A DNA stretch of 64,000 nt from Bacillus sp. OV166 (GCF_900177675.1 NZ_FXWM01000001.1:6271001-6335000); one strand, 5' to 3'. Counted from the stretch's first letter, positions 23,401-30,740 are shown. The notes: generated from the sequence alone by a model not told the origin. Numbers and translations: made by a program.

Positions 23401-24985
23401 CTGAAGCATCCTCCACTTCGGCAGCTACTCGTAAACTGTCTCCGTTTGTAATTTCTTTCTTATCAACCGAAATCCATTTTACTTCAGGTGCATTTGCCTC
23501 TGGAATAACAGTAAAGTCCCCTTCACCTAAGTCTCCGGTACGATACCAGCTATAATCATAGATGGATGTGTAATTATTTTTATTATCAGCGAGGCTGAGG
23601 GATACCAGTTCAAACTTGCCGAGCCCGTTACTTCCGGATGTAAAAGAGGAAGGAATCGTATATTGGTATTGATTGTTTCCGATACTTTGAGCCGTAAAAG
23701 TAATATAACTATTATTTGGCTGTAAATATTCAAGTGAAACACTATTAATTCCGCTTAAGTCGTCCACTGCATCTACCGTAACAGTAACCGTTCCTCCTGA
23801 CAGTATTCTTGTTTGGTTTACTGAAAACTTGTTGATTACTGGACCAGTTGTATCGGTATAGGTGATAAAATCTCCTCCATCCAAATCTCCGGTACGATAG
23901 TAGCTATAATCATAAATCGTTGTGGAATTATTTTTAGTATCCTGGAGGGTGAGCGAAGCTAGTTCAAACTTGCCGACCCCATAACTACCCGATGTGAAAG
24001 AGGAAGGAACCGTATATTGATATTTGTTTTTGCCAGTCAATTGTGCCGTAAAACTTATGTAATTATTATTGGGAAGGAGATATTCGAGCGAAATATTCTT
24101 AATATCGTTCAGATCATCTTCCGCATTTACCGTAACTGTAACCGTTCCACCCGGTTCTAACTTGGTTTTATCCACGGATACATTATTCAAAACTGGACCA
24201 GTTGTATCCGTACTAGTTGTAAAATCCCCTCCATCTAATGCTCCCGTTCGATTGTAGCTGTAATCATAGATTGATGTGGAGTTATTTTTATAATCTTGGA
24301 GGGTGAGGGACACTAGTTCAAACTTCCCAACCCCGTAACTTCCCGATGTTAAGGAGGAAGGAACAGTATATTGGTATTGGTTGAGTCCAATACTATAGGC
24401 AGTAAAACTCATATAACTATTATTAGGGAGCATATATTCAAGCGAAATATTCTTAATTCCACTCAGATCATCTTCCGCACCTACAGTCACAGTAACCGTT
24501 CCACCTGTTCCGATTTTGGTCTTATCGATGATGACTTTGTTAAAAACAGGACTTTTTGTATCAGAAAAAAATACTTTGAAATTGCCTCCATTCAATTCAT
24601 AGCTTCCGCCAAAATCATTATCTTCCAACACCTTAAATGACCCGTCCCGATAATTAACCAATAATGAAGTTGCTGTCCAATTTCCTTCGGTAGAAACATA
24701 AGGTTCTACATATCCTTCAAACACGCCTTCATTATTCATATACAGGGATTTCTGTGATTGATAACCATCCGGCCTAAGATAATTGACTTGTATATCTTTT
24801 ACCAGAGCGTTATCTACCAAACTAACAGTAACCGTCTGGAGATTTGGACTTAGGATATTCGCTTTTGCAACCTTGATATAGTTAATCCCACCAGTAGTGT
24901 CTGCAGCAGCATGAATCCCCCCTAAGCTAGTAAATAAAACATAAAAAACTACTAAAAATAAACCAAAACCCTTTCTTTTCATCAT
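17426..24985 (-). CDS. Giant secreted Ig-like repeat protein (2519 residues)
   Basis: A Sec signal peptide (about residues 1-28, MMKRKGFGLFLVVFYVLFTS, ending GIHAAA) precedes five related N-terminal domains of about 112 residues (to about residue 615; TVTVTV, NISLEYLLPNN, YDYSYYRTG motifs). About 23 tandem repeats of roughly 83 residues follow, of the bacterial Ig type (Big_6-like): APEKP-VNEVTDKDTSVTG, AEAGSKVEVKVNG, TDKAGNVSETTTVVVRD. The protein should be exported and serve as an adhesin or cell-surface/matrix protein. No LPXTG sorting signal, SLH domain, choline-binding motif or C-terminal membrane anchor is seen, so how it is held is unclear. The central repeats are nearly identical at DNA level, and repeats 15-16 are duplicated as 17-18. 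The start has a GGAGGACAG ribosome site. A terminator follows. The +strand open frames inside it are shadows. Confidence 0.9.
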   Translation of the reverse strand: MMKRKGFGLFLVVFYVLFTSLGGIHAAADTTGGINYIKVAKANILSPNLQTVTVSLVDNALVKDIQVNYLRPDGYQSQKSLYMNNEGVFEGYVEPYVSTEGNWTATSLLVNYRDGSFKVLEDNDFGGSYELNGGNFKVFFSDTKSPVFNKVIIDKTKIGTGGTVTVTVGAEDDLSGIKNISLEYMLPNNSYMSFTAYSIGLNQYQYTVPSSLTSGSYGVGKFELVSLTLQDYKNNSTSIYDYSYNRTGALDGGDFTTSTDTTGPVLNNVSVDKTKLEPGGTVTVTVNAEDDLNDIKNISLEYLLPNNNYISFTAQLTGKNKYQYTVPSSFTSGSYGVGKFELASLTLQDTKNNSTTIYDYSYYRTGDLDGGDFITYTDTTGPVINKFSVNQTRILSGGTVTVTVDAVDDLSGINSVSLEYLQPNNSYITFTAQSIGNNQYQYTIPSSFTSGSNGLGKFELVSLSLADNKNNYTSIYDYSWYRTGDLGEGDFTVIPEANAPEVKWISVDKKEITNGDSLRVAAEVEDASGVAEVKVTYLKPDGNSYTAILSHSHDNLYEAEIPGYATTNAIGNWNTQFVWVNDIYGNSTYVWSNFAYSWGEDLSGANFNVKEKDIYPPNPPSVDSVDENSTVVSGSAEAGSTVSASVNGVVIGSASADWNGYYQMSIPKQAAKTEILVTATDLNGNTSSATSVVVRDVTPPTKADIYAVYDYDYYATGYAEPRSTVYVYKNGYYVGEATTNVYGAFSVPVYYQSAGTKLSIYVADESGNTSEPTVVTVLDGTAPAKPEVSTVTDQSNRVTGKAEAGSVVKVTKNGESIGTGTTNLNGEFTIVIPVQPVGTELSITATDKAGNVSEAINIVVKDATAPAKPEVNAVTDKDPAVSGKAEAGSKVEVKVNDSVVGTGTAGEDGKFTVTIPTQKAGTELVIISIDQAGNVSDTVKVVVKDTTAPAKPVVNVVTDQDTSVTGSAETGSKVDVKINEAVSTGVTGEDGKFTVTIPVQKAGTELVIIATDEDGNISDAAKVVVIDATAPAKPVVNEVTDKNTSVTGEAEPESKIEAKINGSVVESGTVGEDGKFALTIPAQKAGTELVITATDQAGNKSEAAKIVFQDATAPAKPAVNEVTDKDTKVTGEAEPGSKVELRVKGSVVESGTVGEDGRFILTVPVQVAGTELIIIATDNAGNVSESTAVVVKDVTVPEKPVVNEVTDKETTVTGKAEAGSKVEVKVNESVIGTGTAGEDGQYKVNIPVQKAGTELVIIATDKAGNVSETTTVVVRDVTAPEKPVVNEVTDKDTSVIGQAEAGSKVEVKVNGSVIGTGITGEDGQYKVTISAQKAGTELVIIDTDKVGNVSETTTIVVKDVTAPEKPVVNKVTDKDTTVTGQAEAGSKVEVKVNGSVIGTGTAGEDGQYKVTISAQKAGTVLIIVATDKAGNVSETTTVVVRDVTAPEKAVVNEVTDKDTSVTGKAEAGSKVEVKVNESVIGTGTAGKDGQYKVTISAQKAGTELVIVATDKAGNVSETTTIVVRDVTSPEKPEVNEVTDKDATVTGQAEAGSKVEVKVNESVIGTGTAGEDGQYKVTISAQKAGTELVIVATDKAGNVGETTTVVVRDVTAPEKAVVNEVTDKDTSVTGQAEAGSKVEVKVNDSVIGTGTAGEDGQYKVTISSQKAGTELVIVATDKAGNVSETTTIVVRDVTSPEKPEVNEVTDKDTTVTGQAEVGSKVEVKVNGSVIGTGTAGEDGQYKVTIPVQKAVTKLVIVATDKTGNESETTTVVVRDVTAPEKPAVNEVTDKDTTLTGQAEAGSKVEVKVNGSVIGTGTAGEDAQYKVTISAQKAGTELVIIATDKAGNVSETTTVVVRDVTGPEKPAVNEVTDKDTSVTGQAEAGSKVEVKVNGTVIGTETAGEDGQYKVTIPAQNAGTELFIVATDKTGNESETTTVVVRDVTAPEKPAVNEVTDKDTTLTGQAEAGSKVEVKVNGSVIGTGTAGEDAQYKVTISAQKAGTELVIIATDKAGNVSETTTVVVRDVTGPEKPAVNEVTDKDTSVTGQAEAGSKVEVKVNGTVIGTETAGEDGQYKVTIPAQNAGTELFIVATDKAGNVSETTTVVVRDITGPEKPAVNEVTDKDTSVTGQAEAGSKVEVKVNGTVIGTETAGEDGKYKVTIPAQNAGTELFIVATDKAGNVSETTTVVVRDITGPEKPAINEVTDKDTSVTGQAEAGSKVEVKVNGTVIGTGTAGQDGKYKVAIPVQKAGTILVIIATDATRNESEAATIKVIDKTAPSVLTVNTVSDKTKEVTGKTEAGATVSILIGTKIYAAKADTNGNFKVIIPAQKAGTKLIVTAKDAAGNVSVAKSITVLDKTAPVTPTVSAVSDLAKVVTGKAEAGAIVTVTIGTKKYIAKADAKGNYKVTIPVQKAGIKVIVTAKDAAGNVSVAKSVIVIDKTAPLAPKIKTAVKSTTKEVTGTAEAYSTITIKVDKIVIGTAKTDSKGNFKVKIKAQKKNTVLTVTATDKAKNVSKEATVKVK
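18170..22900 (-). repeat. Tandem 249-bp coding repeats
   Basis: About twenty direct repeats of a unit close to 249 bp (83 codons) inside the giant gene. The repeats between about 18,380 and 21,400 are almost identical to one another and those at both ends are more diverged. A two-unit block of 498 bp, read near 18,890-19,210 and again near 19,388-19,707, is practically identical, pointing to recent unequal recombination. Repeat number in this gene probably varies between strains and may be misassembled from short reads. Confidence 0.85.
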
Positions 24986-25057
24986 CTGTCCTCCATAGCG
25001 GTTGCAAGTAATAGTTACACCGACTAAATTATGTAAATTATATTATTAGTATAATTC

Positions 25058-25570
25058 AAGCTACTATTATTTGAAACAACTAATTCCCAACTTTCGACCT
25101 ACTTCTACATTCCAGATAGGTTAAATTCGACAAAATTCCATATAAGCTATATTAATCAAACGTTTGGTTAAAACAGCTATAAGTACCGGTGTATAACAAT
25201 TCTCCCTGCAAACCTAGAATGAAGATTGTCGAGAACCGCAAGAATATTCACCAGGAAATACCCCGCATTTCCACAAAATACACCAGGTTTCTTATGCCTC
25301 CTTCATTTGATAAATTCTCCATCTTTTCCCCACTACACAAACGATTGGTTAAAACTTGCCTCAGTACCCACCATGACTAGACTTATCGCTTCAAATACTT
25401 GAAAAGAATGTGATTGCTGCCTCCAACCATGCCTTTTTGAAAAAGGGAACCCAGGTGGGCATCTGAATTAGGATTGCCCCCATTCAAATATGCGGCCTTT
25501 TACTGAGTGTCCTCTAGTAAACCTAGTTAACATTATTAATATAGAAGGTTTTCAAAATCAGGTACCACAC
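25058..25570. repeat. Interspersed repeat, copy C (about 510 bp)
   Basis: This copy lies upstream of the giant gene. It matches copy B from its left end (AAGCTACTATTATTTGAAAC, compared with AAGCTAATACTAACTGAAAC at 16922) and copy A on the right, where CAAACGATTGGTTAAAACTT and CCTTTTACTGAGTGTCCTCT are identical. The motif pair is at 25156-25173 and 25337-25354, 181 nt apart. Because copies B and C bracket the giant gene in the same orientation, recombination between them could delete it. Confidence 0.7.
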
Positions 25571-25798
25571 CCCTTCCGGGGTTAAAAATGCAAAATGATA
25601 TGAAAACTAACTAAAAATGCAAAAAATGGCTTCAAAAATCACTTTTGACCCCCTTTTTGATGCGTTTCGTTACAAAGACGGCTCCAAAAGTGAATTTTGG
25701 TCGTTCGATTTACGTAGCCAAACCCGATATCGTAGAGGTGCTGGAATCGTTAACTTGAGCGATTGAAAGCATTAAAATGCGGTGGAAGGGTGTATGAA
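25571..25798. other. Upstream region of the HTH gene
   Basis: About 230 bp with short direct repeats (AAAAATGCAAAATG near 25585 and AAAAATGCAAAAAATGG near 25613) and a CACCCCTTCCGGGGT hairpin near 25567-25583. This may be regulatory. No gene was seen. Confidence 0.3.
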
Positions 25799-26626
25799 AT
25801 GGTTGGTTTAAAATCTGGCAATATTGAAGGATTCGAGCAGTTTTCACAATTTAGTTCGCTACAGGAATTGAATACCCATATCGAGATGTGGTTAGCGGTA
25901 CACAAGCATGATTTTTCAAAAGGAGCACTAGTTGGATTGAAGCGGCTGGTTCGTTTTTCTGCCAAATTACCTGGCGTTTGCAATGCGAAAATAGGGACCA
26001 TTTTAAAAGCGATTCATCAAGAATACAGCGATCATGGAATCTCACGCTCTACCTTTAAACGGATGATTCAAAAAGCAAAGGACTTGGGAATTCTAACGGT
26101 TTATGAGACAGAAAGAAAAAATGGTTCGCAGTCTAGTAACTTGTATTCGTTTAATCGCTTTCCTTCAAATGAACTACCTAAAGAGGAAATCTTGAACCAC
26201 CCTAAAGAAACTAATAATCTTTTAAAAACTGAAAAAGATCAAAAGATAAAAGAACGTAAAGAAGAACCGTCCGAATTAGATCATACCTATGTAAGCGACC
26301 GAGTTCCACAGCCTTTTGTTCAGCTGGTAAAATGCTTCTTTCCTGAAGCAAAGATCATCGAGGAGTATTGGAAAATCGTGGAAATCACTGCCTATCAGCA
26401 CCATTGGGAAAATGATCCCGAACTAATCCTAGATGTGGCCATCCAATCCTTTAAGCAGCTCATCCGGAAGCTGAAGTTCAACAGCAACATCAAGAACCCA
26501 TTCGGCTATTTTTATGGAATCTTAGATCATAAGTTTTTAATACTTTATCATGAAGCACTCGAAGAGAAGTTTGATTTTAATGATGAGGAAATTGTGTTTG
26601 GTCTGGGTTTGAATCTGAATCATTAA
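25799..26626 (+). CDS. Helix-turn-helix protein of the Bacillus replication/regulator-like type, function unknown
   Basis: A predicted cytoplasmic protein of about 275 residues. The N-terminal part contains a winged-helix-like region (LVRFSAKLPGVCNAKIGTIL, SRSTFKRMIQKAKDLGILTVYETERKNGSQSSNLYSFNRF). This type of domain is seen in Bacillus proteins resembling plasmid replication initiators and is often present in several copies per genome. A charged linker (about residues 115-155) leads to a helical C-terminal domain. The ATG at 25799 is chosen because GGAAGGG lies 9 nt upstream. A TTG at 25763 would lack a ribosome site. There is no neighbouring origin, iteron array or plasmid maintenance gene, so a replication role here is not supported. 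DNA binding is likely, function unknown. Confidence 0.65.
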   Translation: MVGLKSGNIEGFEQFSQFSSLQELNTHIEMWLAVHKHDFSKGALVGLKRLVRFSAKLPGVCNAKIGTILKAIHQEYSDHGISRSTFKRMIQKAKDLGILTVYETERKNGSQSSNLYSFNRFPSNELPKEEILNHPKETNNLLKTEKDQKIKERKEEPSELDHTYVSDRVPQPFVQLVKCFFPEAKIIEEYWKIVEITAYQHHWENDPELILDVAIQSFKQLIRKLKFNSNIKNPFGYFYGILDHKFLILYHEALEEKFDFNDEEIVFGLGLNLNH

Positions 26627-27061
26627 CAGTTTAGTAACAAATTCTGCGGTTTTGGTGAAGATATAATGTAGTGTGGTTTCACTATTATATTTACAGCTCT
26701 AAGGACTAGTCACATTCCTGACCGCGACAGGCACTTTAATTCTGTCACCTGATTGTCACAAAAATAGGCGAATTTTGGCGAATCCACGCACTATAGTCCG
26801 TGGTAATAAAGTCCCGATTACTATTTAATAAAGATGAGGGGCAAGGATTAACATATTTTCAAAATAATCTCGTAAAAGAAAATAAGTTAAACAATATTAC
26901 CTGCTAAGTGAGAAAGCTACCCGCAAGCTGCCAAAGTAGTTAGAGACTTTCCATACATATAATGGGCTCACCCTTCCTTTCCAACAGGCAGTATATAACA
27001 GTTATAGTAGTAGGTAAGCCTTTACACAAATCAATCGGATTTAAAGAGGAGGAAGACTATT
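26627..27061. other. Long leader region before the ComK-like gene
   Basis: No gene. It holds small hairpins (CCACG-N10-CGTGG near 26785-26804; AGTG..CACT near 26671) and a CGACAGGCACTTT stretch similar to the GTGACAGGCACC at 28499-28510. The end carries AGAGGAGGAAGA, the ribosome site of the next gene. Confidence 0.35.
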
Positions 27062-27652
27062 ATGCAAAAAAACTATTATGTTGAAAAGAAAATGATCTTA
27101 ATGATGGGAGAATATGACCATTATGGCAAGCAGTGTGCACGAGTCATGGCAGGAAAATCATCTTTTCTAGTCGATCGAACACCGTTACAACTTTTAGACG
27201 ACACCTTAACATACATAGGATTTGATTTAAGGGGAGCAATGGCAAGTGCCAAACTGATTCTTGGCGAACGGGCATGGTGTCCTATCATCGTTAATCCTTA
27301 CCTTGGTATTTGCCTGTTTCCAAACAAATCACCTTATAATGCGGATTGTATTTGGTTTAATCCCGAACATATTGTGAGAACAAAAGCCCTGAGAAATAAG
27401 ACTGAGGTCGAATTAAGTAACGGTCTTTCCATTATCGTTGACTCAAAATTAACTTTCTTTAACAATAGGATTCACAAAGCCAATCAATTGATGCAGATAT
27501 CTATGGAAAGAGGAAATCATCCAGGTCCGATCCTTTTTTGCCTCGAACCCAAAAAAAGACATCAAATAACCAAAGAGAAAACAGGAAAATACAATTTTAG
27601 TAACTTAGCAGATAGTCAAAAAATAAAAGAGTCAATCGGATCGATCGATTGA
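27062..27652 (+). CDS. ComK-family transcription factor, divergent
   Basis: A 196-residue protein resembling ComK, the master activator of competence genes in Bacillus. The ComK core pattern is visible: PLQLLDDTLTYIGFDLRGAMASAK corresponds to the PL-LID-SCR-FGSS--GR--GT block, then CPIIVNPYLGICLFPNKSPYNADCIWFNPEHI matches the conserved IFLFPT-S----C-WI--HV segment, followed by EVELSNGL and FFNNRIHKA. ComK dimers bind AT-box pairs (AAAA-N5-TTTT). Several usually conserved residues differ, so it may be a paralogue with another regulon. A strong AGAGGAGGAAGA site precedes the ATG. Next comes a small XRE gene 18 nt downstream, probably in the same transcript. A broken copy of comM, another transformation gene, lies 4 kb away. 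Confidence 0.7.
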   Translation: MQKNYYVEKKMILMMGEYDHYGKQCARVMAGKSSFLVDRTPLQLLDDTLTYIGFDLRGAMASAKLILGERAWCPIIVNPYLGICLFPNKSPYNADCIWFNPEHIVRTKALRNKTEVELSNGLSIIVDSKLTFFNNRIHKANQLMQISMERGNHPGPILFCLEPKKRHQITKEKTGKYNFSNLADSQKIKESIGSID

Positions 27653-27670
27653 TAAAAAGGGAGTAACTCT

Positions 27671-27934
27671 TTGGATACTTATACATATGCTCACTTTGGA
27701 ATTGTATTAAGGAAATTAAGGAATGCGCAGCAGCTTTCCCAAGAAGCGTTGGCAGACCGCTGCAGTCGGCACACGTCCTATATCAGCTTACTGGAAAGAA
27801 ATTGTAAAAACCCTAGCCTAGATACTATCGTTGCTCTTGCTCACGGATTGGATATGAGAGCTTCTGATATGTTAAAGGAAATAGAACAACATCCTGAGAA
27901 TGGCAGGTTTATCAGGACCATAAATAATAGGTGA
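27671..27934 (+). CDS. Single-domain XRE/Cro-type regulator 1
   Basis: An 87-residue protein consisting almost only of an HTH_3 domain (FGIVLRKLRNAQQLSQEALADRCSRHTSYISLLERNCKNPSLDTIVALAHGLDM). The TTG start has AAAGGGAGTAA upstream. It follows the ComK-like gene closely, so coexpression is likely. It belongs to a set of three related small regulators in 1.7 kb (also at 28629 and 29143). The usual role of such proteins is repression through palindromic operators, sometimes of a neighbouring gene. The target is unknown. Confidence 0.8.
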   Translation: MDTYTYAHFGIVLRKLRNAQQLSQEALADRCSRHTSYISLLERNCKNPSLDTIVALAHGLDMRASDMLKEIEQHPENGRFIRTINNR

Positions 27935-28104
27935 ACAATAGAAGTTGAGGAGGATTTTACGGTTACATACAATATCGCTATAAATGATAGTCCGAGCTAC
28001 CATTGCACCTAGAATGTTTCCAAAAAGGTACGATTTGTGATTTGGTATTGAAAGATAAACAAGAAAGCATACAATGAACCTAAAAGGAGTAAGGTGGGAT
28101 TTAA

Positions 28105-28419
28105 TTGGTTTCTATTTTTGAGAATATTGTTTTTCCAAATGAAGTAATAAAAGGTAAGCAAATCGAAAATCTCATCGTTAGCCCGCTCGACAACCGCATT
28201 GCCGTTGCTGCGTTATCTAGCAATTTGAAGAACAAACACCTATTGAGACTGTACCAGTTGATACGGGAAGATGATCAGCAATACTATCCGACACATGAAA
28301 TTGGGGCATTTACGTTTCACTCAAAGAAAGAGCTAAAGGACTTTTTGAATCGGTTACCTGAAATGTCAGCCATAGAAATACTGATGCTCATGAACCCACA
28401 ACCATCTTTATCTCGTTAG
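28105..28419 (+). CDS. Small protein of unknown function (104 residues)
   Basis: Not recognised. A soluble, mixed charged protein (VSIFENIVFPNEVIKGKQIE...LVSPLDNRIAVAALSSN...) without signal peptide, membrane segment or cysteine motif. It starts at TTG with AAAAGGAGTAAGGTGGGA upstream and is followed by a clear terminator. Its position between XRE regulators and after the ComK-like gene suggests a regulatory accessory role, but there is no direct evidence. The good ribosome site, terminator and codon use support a real gene. Confidence 0.6.
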   Translation: MVSIFENIVFPNEVIKGKQIENLIVSPLDNRIAVAALSSNLKNKHLLRLYQLIREDDQQYYPTHEIGAFTFHSKKELKDFLNRLPEMSAIEILMLMNPQPSLSR

Positions 28420-28421
28420 GC

Positions 28422-28455
28422 AAAAAAGTAAGAGCATTCGTGCTTTTACTTTTTT
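28422..28455 (+). terminator. Rho-independent terminator
   Basis: AAAAAAGTAAGAGC pairing with GCTTTTACTTTTTT across an ATTCGT loop, three nt after the stop of the 104-residue gene. The stem is symmetric, so it could also act on the other strand. Confidence 0.8.
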
Positions 28456-28487
28456 ATTTCTACCTATAAACATATCAATCTTCGACA

Positions 28488-28520
28488 AATCCCGAGGCGT
28501 GACAGGCACCGGGATTTTTT
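28488..28520 (+). repeat. Hairpin with GTGACAGGCACC core
   Basis: AAATCCC and GGGATTT pair around GAGGCGTGACAGGCACC, followed by T residues. It looks like a second terminator or a palindromic repeat. A GACAGGCAC string also occurs at about 26724. Confidence 0.45.
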
Positions 28521-28628
28521 GTTTATTGTTATTATACAATAATTTTTATCCAAAGAAACTTTAGTAGATTGTAATACATGGTAAAAAGGGATATCTCATT
28601 ATTTAATAGATTAAAAAGGAGAATTTCT

Positions 28629-28862
28629 TTGAAAAATCAAAAGATTCCTGTTGGTAGTGTACTAAAAAGATTGAGAAAGACGAGGAAGCTTTCTCAAGAG
28701 GAACTAGGTTTCCTCAGCTCGATAGATCGAACCTTTATGAGCAACCTAGAAAGAGATATTCAAGAACCAGGTCTAGGCACCATCTTCTCTATTGCCGATG
28801 CTCTTAATATGAAGGCTTATGAATTAATTAAAGAAATTGAAGAAAATCTCGAAATCGATTGA
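28629..28862 (+). CDS. Single-domain XRE/Cro-type regulator 2
   Basis: A helix-turn-helix protein of about 77 residues (VGSVLKRLRKTRKLSQEELGFLSSIDRTFMSNLERDIQEPGLGTIFSIADALNM), a paralogue of the regulators at 27671 and 29143. The TTG at 28629 is the likely start because AAAAAGGAGAA precedes it by a normal distance. An upstream in-frame ATG at 28578 has only a weak site. Its untranslated leader (CTCATTATTTAATAG...TAAAAAGGAG) is alike to that of regulator 3, which shows that the duplication included regulatory DNA. Confidence 0.8.
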   Translation: MKNQKIPVGSVLKRLRKTRKLSQEELGFLSSIDRTFMSNLERDIQEPGLGTIFSIADALNMKAYELIKEIEENLEID

Positions 28863-29142
28863 TTTTCAAAACTCTCGACGATCATTACTTCCTAGTAGAG
28901 ACTACCCACTTTCTGCTAAATTTATAGAAAACGAGATTATATGGATTCCGTTAAAAAGGAGTATCTAGTTATCCTAATTCGATCCCTTTATAACACTCTT
29001 TTCAGGATCAAGCTGCACCTTAAACAGATATCTTGATTTTGGATATTAACAAAAGTTTTTCACATAGTCAACTTTTAGATAGTATACTGCGTGGTTCAAT
29101 CAATTTCCTCATTATCTAATGTAGTAAAAAGGAGAAATTTCC
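28863..29142. other. Intergenic region with an orphan ribosome-site-like leader
   Basis: GTTAAAAAGGAGTATCTAG near 28950-28968 resembles the leaders of the XRE genes but no open frame follows. It is possibly a decayed fourth copy. The 3' part is the leader of regulator 3. Confidence 0.35.
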
Positions 29143-29412
29143 TTGAAAGATAATGAGAAATTGACGTTTGGAAAATTAATAGGCAGATTAAGGCGTTCAA
29201 AACAGCTTAGTCAAGAGGAATTAGCCTATCGAAGTAACATACATACAAAAACCTTAAGTGACATAGAAAGAGATGTGTATTATCCGGGTGTAGAAATATT
29301 TGTAAGAATTGCTAAAAAGCTTGATATATCACCTATTGAGCTTTTTCTATTAATTAAAGAAAAAGGGATACTTGCGGATATGGAGAAAGGCACCAATGAT
29401 GATCATGATTAA
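29143..29412 (+). CDS. Single-domain XRE/Cro-type regulator 3
   Basis: An 89-residue protein with an HTH_3 domain (FGKLIGRLRRSKQLSQEELAYRSNIHTKTLSDIERDVYYPGVEIFVRIAKKLDISPIELF) and an acidic tail ending NDDHD. The TTG start is preceded by AAAAAGGAGAAATTTCC, nearly the same leader as regulator 2. Targets are not known. The absence of a nearby toxin, phage integrase or conjugation gene makes a phage repressor or antitoxin role unsupported here. Confidence 0.8.
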   Translation: MKDNEKLTFGKLIGRLRRSKQLSQEELAYRSNIHTKTLSDIERDVYYPGVEIFVRIAKKLDISPIELFLLIKEKGILADMEKGTNDDHD

Positions 29413-29929
29413 TTAGTTATTTAGGATATGAAAGAATGTATATCAGAAAAAATGTACGTAATTTATCAAATGTACCGTAGAGTAGCAGACAATAAAAATC
29501 GTAAAGTTAATGTAATCATAAATTTGCAAAGGTCATAAAAATCTGAAGCAGAGAATTCTAATACCTTCCAAAACGGAGAGGGTCATTGGGTCATTGCAGG
29601 CTGTGTTACATAGTGACGGTTCTCGGTTCATATGAGGTTAGTTCCGACCACATGAACCGTCACCATGGGCTTCTCTTATTGTTTAACTATGAACCCCATG
29701 GTCTTAACTTGTATTGGTTATTCAATAGAGTTAGCAATATCTACTAATACATCTGGGCTAACCTTGTTAGACACTTTTTATCAATTCCGAGCATATATTG
29801 CCAGATATCTTTTTCAAAAACAATGGTTTGCCTAAATTCTACTCTTGTCCTTTCATTATTTACCGTGGAAAAGCTAGGACAATATAACAAAATCAGACAG
29901 CTATATTTTGCTGTCCGTCCTTATATGAA
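29413..29929. other. Gene-poor region containing a REP palindrome
   Basis: Apart from the REP element at 29613-29668, no gene or RNA was recognised. The remaining short open frames have no ribosome sites. Confidence 0.4.
29613..29668. repeat. REP palindrome R1
   Basis: GTGACGGTTC at the left and GAACCGTCAC at the right pair around a loop with GAGGTTAGTTCCGACC, ending CCATGG. Related elements at 30741, 33541, 39227 and 40071 share the (G)GGACGGTTCTCATGG or mirrored form. A REP-associated transposase gene lies 1.1 kb away. Confidence 0.65.
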
Positions 29930-30634
29930 TCAAAAAGTATACACTAAGTTATCATTGATATATAGACCAATTTTGCCTGTATCCCAGCTATTGTATATCA
30001 TTACATTTTCTATAGATATATATTGATATTCTTCTATAACAGTTCCATCTTTTGTTATGGTCACAGTATTTTTAGATTTATCCCAATATACATAGTTTCC
30101 TTTAAAATAACATAAATCTCCATAATAATTATCAGCTACACCTAAGAGTAAACCGGTTCCACTTGTGAAAGTATCTTCTGTTATAGCTAATATTAGTGGA
30201 ATACTACTTGTCAGACTTTCAGCTGTATTATTAATAATATTTAGGGTAATATAATTTCCAGCCGGATCATACCATAATTTAACTGTTGAATCTGAAGCTG
30301 AACCACTGGCAATATCCAAGCCATTTTTGGTTACAGAATAGCCGTCTTCATTCAATTTAATTATGTAGTTTTCAAAATTAACTGTTTGGTTTTCCTGAAT
30401 AGTTCTCTTGCTAGTGATAATATCTTCCGCTGTGTATGTAACTGGTTGTTCTACTGGCTCTTGTGAAATTTTTCCCTTTTTTATTAATCCATAATGATTG
30501 CCATTACCTTCAGTCCATCCATAATGGTTACCAGTATTACTTTGATTGCTTTTAGCCAATGCTCGATTGTTCATAGGCGTAACAATCAGTGAAGCAGCAA
30601 CTACCACACCTACTACGACTAATCCCTTTCCCAC
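29930..30634 (-). CDS. Secreted protein of unknown function (234 residues)
   Basis: An N-terminal signal peptide (GLVVVGVVVAASLIVTPMNNRALA, about residues 4-27) is followed by a short repeated segment (GNHYGWTEGNGNHYG) and a beta-rich region with many Thr, Ser and Asn residues typical of extracellular Bacillus proteins. The GTG start at 30634 has AAGGGGGGG about seven nt upstream. No family, cysteine pattern, enzyme motif or wall anchor was recognised. It stands alone on the minus strand between REP elements, upstream of the transposase in map order but not in an evident operon. Confidence 0.65.
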   Translation of the reverse strand: MGKGLVVVGVVVAASLIVTPMNNRALAKSNQSNTGNHYGWTEGNGNHYGLIKKGKISQEPVEQPVTYTAEDIITSKRTIQENQTVNFENYIIKLNEDGYSVTKNGLDIASGSASDSTVKLWYDPAGNYITLNIINNTAESLTSSIPLILAITEDTFTSGTGLLLGVADNYYGDLCYFKGNYVYWDKSKNTVTITKDGTVIEEYQYISIENVMIYNSWDTGKIGLYINDNLVYTF

Positions 30635-30740
30635 TTTAATCCCCCCCTTTATTGATATGTATTTACCAAGTTATTTTATCATAAAAAACACTTTATAAAG
30701 GGGAATATAATTCCCTTTCAAAAGTTCACTGTATCCACAG

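Noticed and set aside
17514..24640. Plus-strand open frames inside the giant Ig-like gene, some repeated with the same spacing
   Set aside because: They mirror the repeat structure of the minus-strand gene, recur each 249 or 498 bp and lack ribosome sites.
25799..26626. HTH protein as a plasmid replication initiator with an origin
   Set aside because: No iterons, partition genes or origin-like AT/DnaA-box cluster next to it, and the surrounding DNA is chromosomal (rRNA operon, EPS operon).
27945..28015. GAGGAGGATTTT ribosome-like site followed by a 17-codon frame starting at ACG
   Set aside because: ACG is not a normal start, the peptide is very short and no conservation can be judged here. 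It may be a decayed gene start.
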